NCBI RefSeq assembly: GCF_018294505.1 | Contig: NC_057801.1 | Location: 431,990,741-432,054,740, forward strand | DNA length: 64,000 nt | Source: Triticum aestivum | Lineage: Eukaryota > Streptophyta > Magnoliopsida > Poales > Poaceae | Reading direction: 5' to 3' | In this document: piece by piece, positions 45,539 to 57,978 of the stretch | How positions within the stretch are numbered: the stretch's first letter is position 1 | How the letters are laid out: each line of letters opens with the position of its first letter | The notes under the pieces: generated by a model | Told to the model about the DNA's origin: nothing | The model's database searches: none | The model's input: only the letters and a program-made list of their open reading frames with translations | Translations under genes and position numbers: made by a program

Positions 45539-45555
45539 CCCCACGGTGGGCGCCA
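45539..45555 (-). promoter_or_regulatory. Primer-binding site of gypsy-2
   Basis: On the minus strand tggcgcccaccgtgggg, two bases inside the 5' LTR end. It matches the site of gypsy-1 over its last 14 bases. Confidence 0.8.
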
Positions 45556-45557
45556 AC

Positions 45558-46076
45558 TATCATGGAATTGTCACGTCAGATGTCCTAGTGAAAGGACTTA
45601 GTCGTGGAGCCATCACAACTAGGAAGCTTAAAGGGGTTAATCGGGACAAAGGACACGAGGTTTATACTGGTTCGGCCCCTTATGGTGAAGGTAAAATCCT
45701 ACGATCCAGTTTTCAGTGGGATTGCTTATGACTCGATAACTAGGGAGCGGAATCGCTTGACCTAGCTCTTGATCTGATGTTACTTGCCCTGAACCGCCGT
45801 CGGGTCGTCCCTTTATATACAGAGGTCGACGCCCAGAGGCTCACAGAGTCCCGACCGGCTCATAAACAGTGTCCGGCTCGGTCTCTTAACTATTCTTGCC
45901 TTACAATACAAGTCACATACATATGGCGGTTTATTACTATGGGCCTTAAGTCACCTCTGGGCTTTGGGCCCTTAACTGAGCCGCCATCTTCAACCTTGGT
46001 CTTGGGCTTCAAGAATACTTGTAGGTATAACCCGGCCCCACCTGGGCGGGTCATACCAATAGTTATATCCCCAACA
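45558..46076 (-). repeat. 5' LTR of gypsy-2
   Basis: Starts TGTTGGGGATATAAC on the minus strand at 46076. The end at 45558 has tgata where the other LTR has cgaca. Confidence 0.95.
45812..45819 (-). promoter_or_regulatory. TATA box in gypsy-2 LTR
   Basis: TATATAAA on the minus strand, followed by gggacgacc, about 260 bases into the LTR. Confidence 0.7.
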
Positions 46077-46083
46077 CAAATCA

Positions 46084-46286
46084 TGCTGATGTCTGCGAGA
46101 ACGGTATTTCCCCATAGAGGAAGGGATGATGCAATATAGCGACGGTAGGTATTTCCCTTAGTGATGAGACCAAGATTATCGAACCAGTAGGAGAACCTCC
46201 TCACACCACGTAAAGTGCACCTTCACACAAATCACAAATACTCGCAACCCGACGTGTTAAAGGGGTTGTCAATCCCTTTCAGGTAC
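46084..46286 (-). repeat. 3' LTR of open Gypsy element, segment 1
   Basis: Starts tgctgatgtctgcgagaacg and carries the gaggaagggatgatgca and aaaggggttgtcaatccctt blocks also found in the LTRs at 46287 and 52996. It is interrupted by the element at 46287-54569 (GGTAC duplication). Confidence 0.85.
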
Positions 46287-47869
46287 TGCTACCTCTTGAG
46301 CTTGCGTTGGTTTTCCCTTGAAGAGGAAAGGGTGATGTAGCAAACTAGCATAAGTATTTCCCTCAGTTTTGAGAACCAAGGTATCAATCCAGTAGAAGAC
46401 AACACACAAGTCACTGAATACCTGCACAAACAATCAACAACTTGCACCCAACACGATAAAGGGGTTGTCAATCCCTTCACGGTCACTTGCAAAGGTGAGA
46501 TCAGATAGAGATAGATAAACGGTAAAGCAATTATTTTTGGTATTTTTGGTTTATAGATCGGAAAGTAAAAGATTGCAAAATAGTAGATCAGAAACTAGTA
46601 AGATGTAAAAGAGATTCAATATAATGGAAAAGAAACCCGGGGGCCATAGGTTTCACTAGTGGCTTCTCTCACGATAGCAAATATTACGGTGGGTGAACAA
46701 ATTGCTGCCGAGCAATTGATAGAAGAGCACATAATTATGATGATATCTAAGGCAATAATCTGGAACATAGGCATCATGTCCGTGTCCAGTAGACCGAAAC
46801 AATTCTGCATCTACTACTATTACTCCACACATCGACCGCTATCCACCATGCATCTAGAGTATTAAGTTCATAAAGAACGGAGTAAGGCATTAAGTGTGAT
46901 GACATGATGTAGAGGAATTAACTCAAGCAATATGATGAAAACCCCATATTTTTATCCTCGATGGCAACAATACAATACGTGCCTTGCTGCCCCTACTATC
47001 ACTGGGAAAGGACACCGCAAGATTGAACTCAAAGCGAAGCACTTCTCCCGTTGCAAGATAGATCAATCTAGTAGGCCAAACTAAACCGATAATTCGAAGA
47101 GACTTGCAAAAATATCAAATCATGCATATAAGAATTCAGAGAAGAACCAAATAATATTCATAGATAGTCTGATCATAAATCCACAATTCATCGGATCTAG
47201 TCAAACACACCGCAAAAGAATATTACATCGAATTGATCTCCAAGAACATCGAGGAGAACATGGTATTGAGAATCAAAGAGAGAGAAGAAGCCATCTAGCT
47301 AATAACTATGGACTCGAAGGTCTGTGGTAAACTACTCACGCTTCATCGGAGAGGTAATGGTGTTGATGTAGAACCCTCCATGATCGAATCCCCCTCCGGC
47401 AGGACGCCGAAAAAGGTCCCTAGATGGGATCTCATGGGTACAGAATGTTTCGGCAGTGGAAAAGTGGTTTCGTGGCTCCCGGGATCTTTTCGGGGTATAA
47501 GAGTATATATAGGCGAAGGAACTAGGTCAGGGGAGCTACGAGGGGCCCACGAGGTAGGGGGCGCGCCCTACCCCCTGTGCGCGCCCTCCTGCCTCGTGGC
47601 CGCCTCGTTGCATCTCCGATTTCATCTCCAAGTCTTCTAGTTTCCTTTCGGTCCAAGAAAGATCATTGCGAAGGTTTCATTCCGTTTGGTATTCCTTTTC
47701 TGCGAAACTCTAAAATAGGCAAAAAAATCGAATTGGCACTGGGCCCTCAGCTAATAGGTTAGTCCCAAAAATAATATAAAATAGCATATAAATGCCTATT
47801 AAACATCCAAAACAGATAATATAATGGCATGGAACAATAAAAAATTATAGATACATTGGAGACGTATCA
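46287..47869 (-). repeat. 3' LTR of gag-protease Gypsy element
   Basis: Pairs with 52996-54569. Ends gacgtatca, followed by gcatccccaagctta, the polypurine tract on the minus strand. Confidence 0.95.
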
Positions 47870-50767
47870 AGCATCCCCAAGCTTAATTCCTGCTCGTCCT
47901 CGAGTAGGTAAATGATAAAAACAGAATTTTTGATGTGGAATGCTACCTAACATATTTATCCATGTAATTTTCTTTATTGTGGCATGAATGTTCAGATCTG
48001 AACGATTCAAAACAAAAGTTTAATATTGACATAAAAACAATAATACTTCAAGCATACTAACAAAGCAATCATGTCTTCTCAAAATAACATGGCCAAAGAA
48101 AGCTATCCCTACAAAATCATATATTCTGGATGCTCTATCTTCATCACACAAAATATTTAAATCATGCATAACCCCGATTTCAGACAAGCAATTGTTTCAT
48201 ACTTTAGTATTTTCAAACTTTTTCAACTTTCACGCAATACATGAGCGTGAGCCATGGACATAGCACTATAGGTGGAATAGAATGGTGGTTGTGGAGAAGA
48301 TAGTCTCACATCAACTAGGCGTATCAACGGGCTATGGAGATGCCCATCAATAGATATCAATGTGAATGAGTAGGGATTGCCATGTAGCGGATGCACTCGA
48401 GCTATAAGTGTATGAAAGTTCAAAAAGAAACTAAGTGGGTGTGCATCCAACTTGCTTGCTCGCGAAGACCTAGGGCACTTTGAAGAAGCCCATCATTGGA
48501 ATATATAAGCCAAGTTCTATAGTGAAAAATTCCCACTAGTATATGAAAGTGACAATATAGGAGACTCTCTATCATGGAGATCATGGTGCTACTTTGAAGC
48601 ACAAGTGTGGAAAAAGGATAGTAACATTGTCCCTTCTCTCTTTTTCTCTTTTTTTGGGGCCTTCTTTTTTTTTATGGCCTCTTTTTTTCTTTTTTTCGTC
48701 TGGAGTCTCATCCCGACTTGTGGGGGAATCATAGTCTCCATCAACCTTTCCTCACATGGGACAATGCTCTAATAATGAAGATCATCACACTTTCATTTAC
48801 TTACAACTCAAGAATTACAACTCAATGCCTAGAACAAAATATGACTCTATGTGAATGCCTCCGGCGTTGTACCGGGATGTGCAATGATTCAAGAATGACA
48901 TGTATGAACAAATTATGAATGGTGGCTTTTCCACAAATACGATGTCAACTACATGATCATGCAAAGCAATATGACAATGACGGAGCGTGTCATAATAAAC
49001 GGAACGGTGGAAAGTTGCATGGCAATATATCTCAGAATGGCTATGGAAATGCCATAATAGATAGGTATGGTGGCTATTTTGAGGAAGGTAATGGTGGGTG
49101 TATGGTGCCGGCGAAACTTGCGCGGCACAAGAGAGGCTAGCAATGGTGGAAGGTTGAGAGTGCGTATAATCCATGGACTCAACATTCGTCATAAAGAACT
49201 CACATACTTATTGCAAAAATATACAAGTCATCAACACAAAGTACTACACGCATGCTCCAAGGGGAAGGGTTGTTAGGAGTTAACCATCGCGCGATCCCGA
49301 CCTCCACTCATAAGGAAGACAATCAATAAATAAATCATGCTCCACCTTCATCACATAACGGTTCACCATACGTGCATGCTACGGGAATCACAAACGTTAA
49401 CACAAGTATTTCTCAAATTCACAATTACTCCACTAGCATGACTCTAATATCACCATCTTCATATCTCAAAACAATCACAAAGAATCAAACTTCTCATACT
49501 ATTCAATGCACTTCATATGGAAGTTTTTATTATATCGATCTTGGATGCCCATCATATTAGGACTAGTTTTATAACCCAAGCAAATTACCATGCTGTTCTA
49601 AAAGACTCTAAAAATGATATAAGTGAATCATGAGAGTTCATCTATTTCTATAAAATAAAGCCACTACCGTGCTCTAAAAAGATATAAGTGCAGCACTAGA
49701 GCAATATTGCCTTGCTCAAAAAATATAAGTGAAGCACATAGAGTATTCTAATAAATCATGATTCATGCGTGTCTCTCCCAAAATGTGTGTACATCAAGGA
49801 TGATTGTGGTAAACTAAAAAGCAAAAACTCAAATCATACAAGACGCTCCAAGCAAAACACATATCATGTGGTGAATAAAAATATAGCCTCAAGTAAAGTT
49901 ACCGATGGACGAAGACGAAAGAGGGGATGCCTTCCGGGGCATCCCCAAGCTTAGGCTTTTGGTTGTCCTTGAATATTACCTTGGGGTGCCTTGTAAATCC
50001 CCAAGCTTAGGCTCTTGCCACTCCTTATTCCATAATCTATCAAATCCTTACCCAAAACTTGAAAACTTCACAACACAAAACTCGACAGAAAATCTCATGA
50101 GCTCCGTTAGTATAAGAAAATAAATCACAACTTCAAGGTACTGTTGGAAACTCATTCTTTATTTATATTGCTGTAATATGTACTGTATTCCAACTTCTCC
50201 ATGGTTCATACCTACGATACTACTCATAGATGCATCAAAATAAGCAAACGACACATGAAAAACAAAATCTGTCAAAAACAGAACAGTCTGTAGAAATCTG
50301 TAACTAACGCAAACTTATGGAACTCTAAAACTCCTGTCAAAATAGGAAGTCCTGAAAAATTTGTCTATTGATCATCAGCAAAAAGAATCAATGCAAAATC
50401 ACGTTTCTGTGATTTAACAAAACTAATTTCGTGCATGCAAAGTTTCTGTTTTTCAGCAGAATCAAATTAACTATCACCATAGGTTATCCTGTAGGTTCTA
50501 CTTGGCACAAACACTAATTAAAACATAAAAACGCATCTAAACAGAAGGTAGATGCAAAATTTATTACTAAACAGAAACAAAAACAAAAAAACACAAATAA
50601 AATTGGGTTGCCTCCCAACTAGTGCTATCGTTTAACGCCCCTAGCTTGGCATAAAAGTGAAGATAGATCTAAGTAGTGCCATCTTTGGCACTCAATTCCT
50701 AAGTAGCTCTCATGATATATTCATAAGGTAATTTGACTTTTTTTCTTGGAAAGTTCTCCATGCCTTT
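47870..50767 (-). other. Non-coding 3' interior of gag-protease element
   Basis: About 2.9 kb, AT-rich, no domain recognised on either strand. The phrase ccccaagcttaggct appears near 49946 and 50001, and ataagtgaagca-like phrases recur near 49680-49740. The left part of the interior at 61024-63400 resembles it strongly, so this is conserved sequence rather than random decay. Confidence 0.7.
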
Positions 50768-52750
50768 CTATAATAGAAATTGGAATCTAATATTCCCTTC
50801 CTTCATATCAATAATCGCACCAATCATTCTACAGAAAGGTCTATCAAGAATAATAGGGCAAGAAAGATTGCAATCTATATCAAGAACAATAAAATCTACG
50901 GGCACAAAATTTCTATTTGCAACAATGAGAATATCATTGATCCTTCCCATTGGCTTTTTAATGGTGGAATCCGTAGGGTGCAAATTTAAAGAACTATCAT
51001 CGAGATCATGGAAACCTAGAATATCACATAAAGTTTTCGGGATCGTGGAAACACTAGCACCCAAATCACACAAAGCATAACACTCATGATCTTTAATTTT
51101 AATCTTTATAGTAGGTTCCCACTCATCATTAAGTTTTCTAGGTATAGAAACTTTCAAATTAAGTTTTTCATCATAAGATTGCATCAAGGCATCAACGATA
51201 TGTTTGGTAAAAGCTTTATTTTGACTATAAGCATGAGGAGAATTAACAACGGATTGCAACAAGGAAATACAACCTTCTAAAGAACAATTATCATAATCAA
51301 ATTCCTTGAAATCCGAGATAGTGGGTTCAATACTATTTAAAGTCATGACCTCTCCAATCCCACTTTTACCAAATTTAACATCAAGATCTAAAAACTTCGA
51401 ATTCTTTGAACGCCTTCTAAATAAAGTTGACTCATCTCCAGTCCCATTATTATCAAGATTCATATTGAAAAACAAATATCTAATAGGAGACACATCAATA
51501 ACTTTAAGATCTTCATCATTATTTTCATTGAAACTAGAAGAACATGCCTTTACAAAGCAATCTTTCTTAGCACGCAATCTAGCGGTTCTTTCCTTGCACT
51601 CATCAATGGAAATTCTCATTGCTTTGAGAGACTCATTGATATCATGCTTAGGAGAAGTAGATCTAAGTTTGAGAGAATCAACATCAAGCGAAAGTCTATC
51701 AACGTTCCTAGCCAAATCATCAACTTTGAGCAATTTTTCTTCAAGCAAAGCATTAAAATTCTTTTGAGAAATCATAAATTCTTTCACACTATTCTGAAAA
51801 TCAGAGGGCATCTTATTAAAATTACCATAAGAATTACTGTAGGAATTTCCATAATTATTAGAGGAATTTCTAGGGGACGGTCTAGAATTAAAGTTTCCTA
51901 TCTAAGCATTGTTTCCAAAACTGTTCCTACCAACAAAATTCACACCCATAGATTCATTATTGTTCTCAATCAAAGTAGACAAAGGCATATCGTTGGGATC
52001 AAGAGGAGTATTTTTGGTAGCAAATAACTTCATAAGTTCATCCATCTTTCCACTATAAACATTGATTTCTTCTATAGCATGCACTTTTTTACTAGAAGAT
52101 CTTTCGGTGTGCCATTGAGAATAGTTAGCCATAATATTATCAAGAAGTTTTGTAGCATCTCCTAACGTGATTTCCATAAACGTGCCTCCCGCGGTCGAAT
52201 CTAAAAGATTTCTAGAAGCAAAGTTCAAACTGGCATAAAAATTTTGTATGATCATCCATAAATTCAAACCATGAGTAGGGCAATTGTGAATCATCAATTT
52301 CATTCTTTCCCAAGATTGGGCAACATGCTCATGATCAAGTTGTTTAAAATTCATAATATCGTTCCTAAGAGTGATAATCTTAGCGGGAGGAAAATACTTA
52401 GAGATAAAAGCATCTTTACACTTGTTCCAAGAATCAATACTATTTTTAGGCAAAGACAAAAACCAAACTTTAGCACGATCTCTAAGTGAAAACAGAAATA
52501 ACTTCAATTTAACAATATCATTATCCGTATCTTTCTTCTTTTGCATATCACACAAATCAACAAAGTTGTTTAGATGAGTAGCGGCATCTTAACTAGGAAG
52601 GCCGGCAAATTGATCATTCATAACAAGATTCAGCAAAGCAATATTGATTTCACAAGACTCAACATCATTAAGAGGAGCAATCGGAGTACTAAGGAAATCA
52701 TTATTATTGGTATTGTATAAATCACACAATTTGGTATTATCTTGCGCCAT
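50768..52750 (-). pseudogene. Gag-protease of the Sabrina/WHAM-like element
   Basis: One frame of 661 codons from ATG 52750 (MAQDNTKLCDLYN) to a stop at 50768, with in-frame stops at 52589 (TAA) and 51902 (TAG). The gag domain contains LKLFLFSLRDRAKVWFLSLP, NSIDSWNKCKDAFISKYFP and FKQLDHEHVAQSWERMK. After a coiled-coil like stretch (51700-51600) comes the retropepsin: HECYALCDLGASVSTIPKTL, then VDFIVLDIDCNLSCPIILDRPF. The active-site Asp is in Asp-Leu-Gly-Ala, as in some plant Gypsy lineages. It would make particles and process them; no polymerase follows. Confidence 0.85.
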
Positions 52751-52794
52751 GGCAACAAGTAATCCAACACACAAGCAAACAGAAAAAGGCAAGC

Positions 52795-52797
<3 letters not shown>

Positions 52798-52830
<33 letters not shown>
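52798..52830 (+). repeat. (GA)n microsatellite
   Basis: About 33 bases of uninterrupted GA in the leader between the 5' LTR and gag of the gag-protease element. Confidence 0.95.
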
Positions 52831-52833
<3 letters not shown>

Positions 52834-52995
52834 GGAAAGAGAGGGCAAATAAAACGGCAAGGGTGAAGTGGGGAGAGGAAAACGAGAGGCAAATGGCAAA
52901 TAATGTAAATGCGAGGGAGATGAGTTTGTGATGTGTACTTGGTATGTCTTGACTTGAGCGAAGACCTCCCCGGCAACGGCGTCAGCAATCCTTCT

Positions 52996-54569
52996 TGCTA
53001 CGTCTTGAGCTTGCATTGGTTTTCCTTGAAGAGGAAAGGGTGATGCAGCAATAGTAGCGTAAGTATTTCCCTCAGTTTTTAAGAACCAAGGTATCAATCC
53101 AATAGTAGGCTCCACAAAAGTCCCACGCACCTACACAAACAAACAAAGAACTCGCAACCAACGCAATAAAGGGGTTGTCAATCCCTTCACGACCACTTGC
53201 GAAAGTGAGATCTGATAGCGATAGTATGATAAGATAAATATATTTTTGGTATTTTATAATATAGATGCGAAAAGTAAAGATGCAAATGAAAGAAGATTGA
53301 AAGCTTATATGATAAAAGTTATACCCGGGGGCCATTGGTTTCACTAGTGGCTTCTCTCAAGATAGCATAAGTATTACGGTGGGTGAACAAATTACTGTCG
53401 AGTAAATGATAGAAAAGCAAATAATTATGAGATTATCTAGGCATGATCATGTATATAGGCATCACGTCCGCGACAAGTAGACCGACTCCTGCCTGCATCT
53501 ACTACTATTACTCCACACATCGACCGCTATCCAGCATGCATCTAGAGTATTGAGTTCATAAGAACAGAGTAACGCATTAAGAAAGATGGCATGATGTAGA
53601 GGGATAAACTCAAGCAATATGATATAAACCCCATCTTTTTATCCTTGATGGCAACAATACAATACGTGCCTTGCAACCCTTGCTGTCACTGGGTAAGGAC
53701 AACGCAAGATTGAACCCAAAGCTAAGCACTTCTCCATGGCAAGAAAGATCAATCTAGTAGGCCAAACCAAACTGATAATTCAAAGAGACTTGCAAAGATA
53801 ACTCAATCATACAGAAAAGAATTCAGAGAAGATTCAAATATTTCTCATAGATAAACTTGATCATAAACCCACAATTCATTGGATCTCGACAAACACACCG
53901 CAAAAAGAGTTTACATCGAATAGATCTCCACAAGATAGGGGGAGAACATTGTATTGAGATCCAAAAAGAGAGAAGAAGCCATCTAGCTAATAACTATGGA
54001 CCCAAAGGTCTGTGTAAACTACTCACAACTCATAGGAGGGGCTATGGTGTTGATGTAGAAGCCCTCCATGGTCGATTCCCCCTCCGACGGAGCGCTGACT
54101 AAGGCTCCAAGATGGGATCTCGCGGATACAGAAGGTTATGGTGGTGGAAATTGTTTTTCATTGGCTCCCTGGATGTTTTAGGGGTACATAGGTATATGTA
54201 GGAGGAAGAAGTATGTCGGTGGCCGCTCATGGGGCCCAGGAGACAGGGGCGCGCCCAGGAGGGGTGGGCGCGCCCTCCTATCTCCTGGCCGCCTCGATTG
54301 CTTCTTGACTTGCACTCAAAGTCCTCTCGATCACGTTCGTTCCAAAAATCACGCTCCCGAAGGTTTCATTCCGTTTGTACTCTGTTTGATATTCCTTTTC
54401 TTCGAAATACTAAAATAGGTAAAAAAACAGCAATACGGGCTGGGCCTCCGGTTAGTAGGTTAGTCCCAAAAATGATATAAATATGTAAAATAAAGCCCAT
54501 AAACATCCAAAAGGGGTAATATAATAGCATGGAACAATAAAAAATTATAGATAAGTTGGAGACGTATCA
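52996..54569 (-). repeat. 5' LTR of gag-protease Gypsy element
   Basis: Begins tgctacgtcttgagcttgca on the plus strand (the LTR end) and finishes gacgtatca. The primer-binding region lies at about 52970-52993, where the minus strand reads gctgacgccgttgccggg. Confidence 0.95.
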
Positions 54570-54574
54570 GGTAC

Positions 54575-54957
54575 GGCGCCTCAAGATAGGCAAATAACGT
54601 GAGGTAAAAATGGTAGATAGGATAAATCGATCGCGAAACAAATAAATTGGAGCAAGGTATTTTTTGTATTTTTGGTTTAATAGATCTGAAAATAAATGCG
54701 AAATAAAATAGATCCTAAAGGCAAATATGATGAGAAGAGACCCGAGGGGTGTAGGTTTCACTAGTGGCTTCTCTCGAGAAAAATAGCAAACGGTGGGAAA
54801 ACAATTATTGTTGTGAAATTGATAGAACTTCGAATAATCATGATGATATCCAGGCAATGATCATTATATAGGCATCACATCCAAGATTAGTAGACCGACT
54901 CCTGCCTGCATCTACTACTATTACTCCACACATCGACCGCTATCCAGCATGCATCTA
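54575..54957 (-). repeat. 3' LTR of open Gypsy element, segment 2
   Basis: Continues the LTR after GGTAC and holds the tttcactagtggcttctctc and ccacacatcgaccgctatcc blocks. It is interrupted by the CACTA element after gcatcta. Confidence 0.85.
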
Positions 54958-55442
54958 CACTAGTAGAAAAAGGGTCAAATGTGAGACACATTAGTCCCGG
55001 TTTGCATTTGAGCCGGCACTAATGTGTCCATTAGTGCCGGTTCAAATGGCTAGGAGGGAGGAGTTCTTTAGTACCGGTTCATTGCGAACCTTTAGTACCG
55101 GTTCGTGCCACGAACCGGTACTAAAGAGGTTGTGGCAGGCTATTTTTAGTCCCACCTTGCTCCCCTAGCAAGATTTTTACCACCTTAAATATGTTATTTG
55201 TCAAACTATCACGAGCATTTGGTCTTCATTGAACTCTATTGTATAATTTGTGGACTCAATATGAGTCTTCACCGGTTTCTAAACCGTTGAGGACTCATAT
55301 TGACAATTCAGATTGTACACAAAAAGATCATTGATAATCAATGTATTTTTTATGTATATTTTTACATGTTTATGCCCTCACTCACTCGGTCTCCCCCTCA
55401 ATCCCTCGCGCCAGTCCTCCCCCCTCCGGCCGCCACTCACTT

Positions 55443-56400
55443 CAAAACTGGACGCACTTCGTGTACAAAGTGGACAATCTCTTTCGGAGTATCAGGCTTT
55501 CGGACGAGAACTCATCTGTTACACGGGCACTTCATTTTTTTTAACTTATTTGAACTCCAGACTTTTTTTGAGCCGGCATTATGCAGCATTTGAAGCGACA
55601 TCATCAATTTCCAACATGTTCTGACATAATTTGCCGTTTTTCAGTCATCGATTTGTTTAGATCAGAGCTAAATGACCGTGAAATTGAAAATCACTACAAA
55701 ATGAACTCTGAAAATGTTGAAGGTATCATCATTTCACCCGCATAGCATGTGCGAAAGAGTAGAGAGGGTCACGGCAAAAACTTGACACACTTCGTGTACA
55801 AACTAGACAATCTCTTTCGGAGTATCAGGCTTTCGGACGAGAACTCATCTGTTACACGGGCACTTCATTTGTTTAAAACTTATTTGAACTCTAGACTTTT
55901 TTTGAGCCGGCATTATGCAGCATTCGAAGTGACATCATCAATTTCCAACACGTTCTGACATCATTTCTTGTTTTTCAGTCATTTACCAATTTGTTTAGAG
56001 AGCTAACTGACCGTGAAACAGTAAATCATAACAAAATGAACTCTGAAAATGTTGAAACTTGGCATGGTATCATCATTTCACCCGCATAGCATGTGCGAAA
56101 GAGTAGAGAGTGTCACGGCAAAAACTGGACGCACTTCGTGTATAAACTGGACAATCTCTTTTGGAGTATCAGGGTTTCGGACGAGAACTCATCTGTTACA
56201 CGGGCACTTCATTTTTTAAACTTATTTGAACTCCAGACTTTTTTTGTGCCGGCATTATGCAGCATTCAAAGCGATGTCATCAATTTGTTTAGAGAGCTAA
56301 ATGACCGTGAAATTGAAAATCACTCCAAAATGAAGCATTATGCAGCATTCGAAGCAACTAAAGCAAAAATATTCACAAAGAAACTAAATACAGCAAAAAA
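55443..56400 (+). repeat. Three tandem copies of a ~335-345 bp unit
   Basis: Units marked by cacttcgtgta begin near 55455, 55788 and 56132, giving periods of 333 and 344. Each carries tcaggctttcggacgagaac and gccggcattatgcagcatt. Short open frames are the same register repeated. Confidence 0.9.
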
Positions 56401-56830
56401 AACTACTCAGAAATAAATAGAAGAAAAAATAAAGCAAAAAAAGAAAAAATATATAAAAATTACTCAAAATTAAATAGAAGAAAATAAATAATGCAGAAAA
56501 AAAACTATATAAAAATAGTTGGGGCGCTACCGAGTGGGCCTGCCAGACCTAGGGTGTGCAAATTCATGCCCAGAAGGGCCTGCAGGCTCACAGGGCAGCG
56601 CGCCCTAGTTAGGCCCAGAAGCCTGCTATATAGAGGAGTTCGAAGGAGCAGCCGCGACTGGGTTTATAAACCAGTGTGGCTGCCGTTTGCTCGGCGAGGT
56701 GGGACTAAACATAGTGCACCGCGGGTGGCAGCACCAACCGGTACTAATGGGTGGGCCTTTAGTACCGGTTGGGGTAATGAACCGATACTAAAGGCGGCCG
56801 TTTCCTGCCGCTTGGCCTGGCAAAAATTGG

Positions 56831-56869
56831 CCTTTAGTACCGGTTGGTGGCTCCAACCGGTACTAAAGG
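56831..56869. repeat. Perfect 17-bp inverted repeat near a TATA box
   Basis: cctttagtaccggttgg and its exact complement ccaaccggtactaaagg are separated by 5 bases. A TATA run starts 8 bases downstream. The same 12-bp core occurs in both subterminal regions of the element. Confidence 0.9.
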
Positions 56870-56876
56870 CCCCTCC

Positions 56877-56885
56877 TATATATAT
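56877..56885 (+). promoter_or_regulatory. TATA box inside the CACTA element
   Basis: TATATATAT followed by ggcacttac and a C-rich leader with gccgcc repeats. Probable promoter of the B3-like gene starting at 57979, which would need a long leader or upstream intron. Confidence 0.5.
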
Positions 56886-57143
56886 GGCACTTACGAAAAA
56901 TCAGTTTCATCGAGCACTTCTTCTCCAACTTCCCGCGCGACATCGCTACCGCCGCCGCGCCGTCGCCCCCGCCGCCAGTCATCGCCGTCCCTGTCATCGT
57001 CGTCTCGCGCCGCCGCCCCGTACTACATCGTCGTCTCGATCGCGCTGTCGATCGCCCCCAGCCCGCCGCCCGTCATCGCGCCGTCCCCGTCGCGTCGCCG
57101 TCTCGCGCCGCCGCCCGTACACCACCGCCCCCCCCCCCGCTCG

Positions 57144-57230
57144 TACACACACATACACATTTACACACACACACATAAACACACACACACACACACACAC
57201 TACACACACAGTACTACACATACACACATA
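57144..57230 (+). repeat. (AC)n microsatellite
   Basis: Long, slightly broken AC run in the leader region of the CACTA B3-like gene. Confidence 0.95.
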
Positions 57231-57349
57231 TTTTTTTACTTATTTTCTGTTTTCTATTGTTTAGATTAATGTTAGATGAATGTCGTAGATAAGAATGTTA
57301 GAATGTTAATGTTAGATGAATTAGATAGAAAAGTTGTTAAATATTAATG

Positions 57350-57950
57350 TCAATTGTTAGCTAGATGAATTAGCTACATATTAATTAGGTATATATATGA
57401 GATTTGAACTGGTTGAATTAATATAACTAGTTTATTTTTAATAAGAAAATTAAAAGAACTAGTTTATTTTTAGTAAGAAAATTTAGGTATATGAGATTAT
57501 TTGAACTAGTTGAATTAATATAACTAGTTTATTTTTAGTAAATGCTTAGTTGAACTAGTTGAATTAATAGAACTAGTTTATTTTTAGTAAGAAAATTTAG
57601 GTATATGAGATTATTTGAACTAGTTGAATTAATAGAACAAGTTTATTTTTAGTAAGAAAATTTAGGTATATGAGATTATTTGAACTAGTTGAATTAATAT
57701 AACTAGTTTATTTTTAGTAAATGCTTAGTTGAACTAGTTGAATTAATAGAACTAGTTTATTTTTAGTAAGAAAATTTAGTAAATTAATAGTTGAATTAGT
57801 TGAATTAATAGAACTAGTTTATTTTAGTAAGAAAATAAATAGAACAAGTTTATTTTTAGTAAATGCTTAGTTGAATTAGTTGAATTAACAAAACTAGTTG
57901 AATTAATAAAAGTAGTTGAATTAGTTGAATTAATAGAATTAGTAAGTGTT
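57350..57950 (+). repeat. AT-rich degenerate tandem repeats
   Basis: Repeated phrases: gttgaattaatagaactagt, ttatttttagtaagaaaatt and taggtatatgagattatttg, in units of about 80-105 bp with deletions. Placed directly before the first exon of the B3-like gene. Confidence 0.85.
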
Positions 57951-57978
57951 TAATGTTTCACCTATATGAACATAGGAA

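Larger units (their letters stand above)
34200..46076 (-). mobile_element. Gypsy-2: minus-oriented LTR retrotransposon with antisense gene
   Basis: Two 519-bp LTRs (34200-34718 and 45558-46076) begin TGTTGGGGATATAACTA on the minus strand. CAAAT at 34195-34199 and 46077-46081 is a perfect target duplication. I count roughly 20-25 LTR differences by eye. Gag, protease, reverse transcriptase and integrase lie right to left. A gene on the plus strand occupies 35781-39322, between pol and the 3' LTR. The insertion point is only two bases from the LTR at 46084 of another element. Frameshifts and an internal deletion inactivate it. Confidence 0.95.
46287..54569 (-). mobile_element. Complete gag-protease Gypsy element (Sabrina/WHAM-like)
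   Basis: Both LTRs are present: 46287-47869 (3') and 52996-54569 (5'), about 1.58 kb, starting TGATACGTCTCCAA on the minus strand and ending in gtagca. GGTAC at 46282-46286 and 54570-54574 is a perfect target duplication. The interior encodes one gag-protease frame and then about 2.9 kb without coding sense; reverse transcriptase, RNase H and integrase are absent with no sign of a scar. It therefore depended on another element. It sits inside an LTR of its own relative. Confidence 0.95.

Noticed and set aside
46287..54569. Loss of polymerase in the gag-protease element by recent deletion
   Set aside because: The non-coding interior matches the other element in the same place, so the lack of polymerase is probably a family trait, not a local deletion.
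56491..57264. 257-codon open frame in the CACTA element
   Set aside because: Composition follows GC-rich triplet runs and the AC microsatellite; no family motif. Treated as leader sequence.
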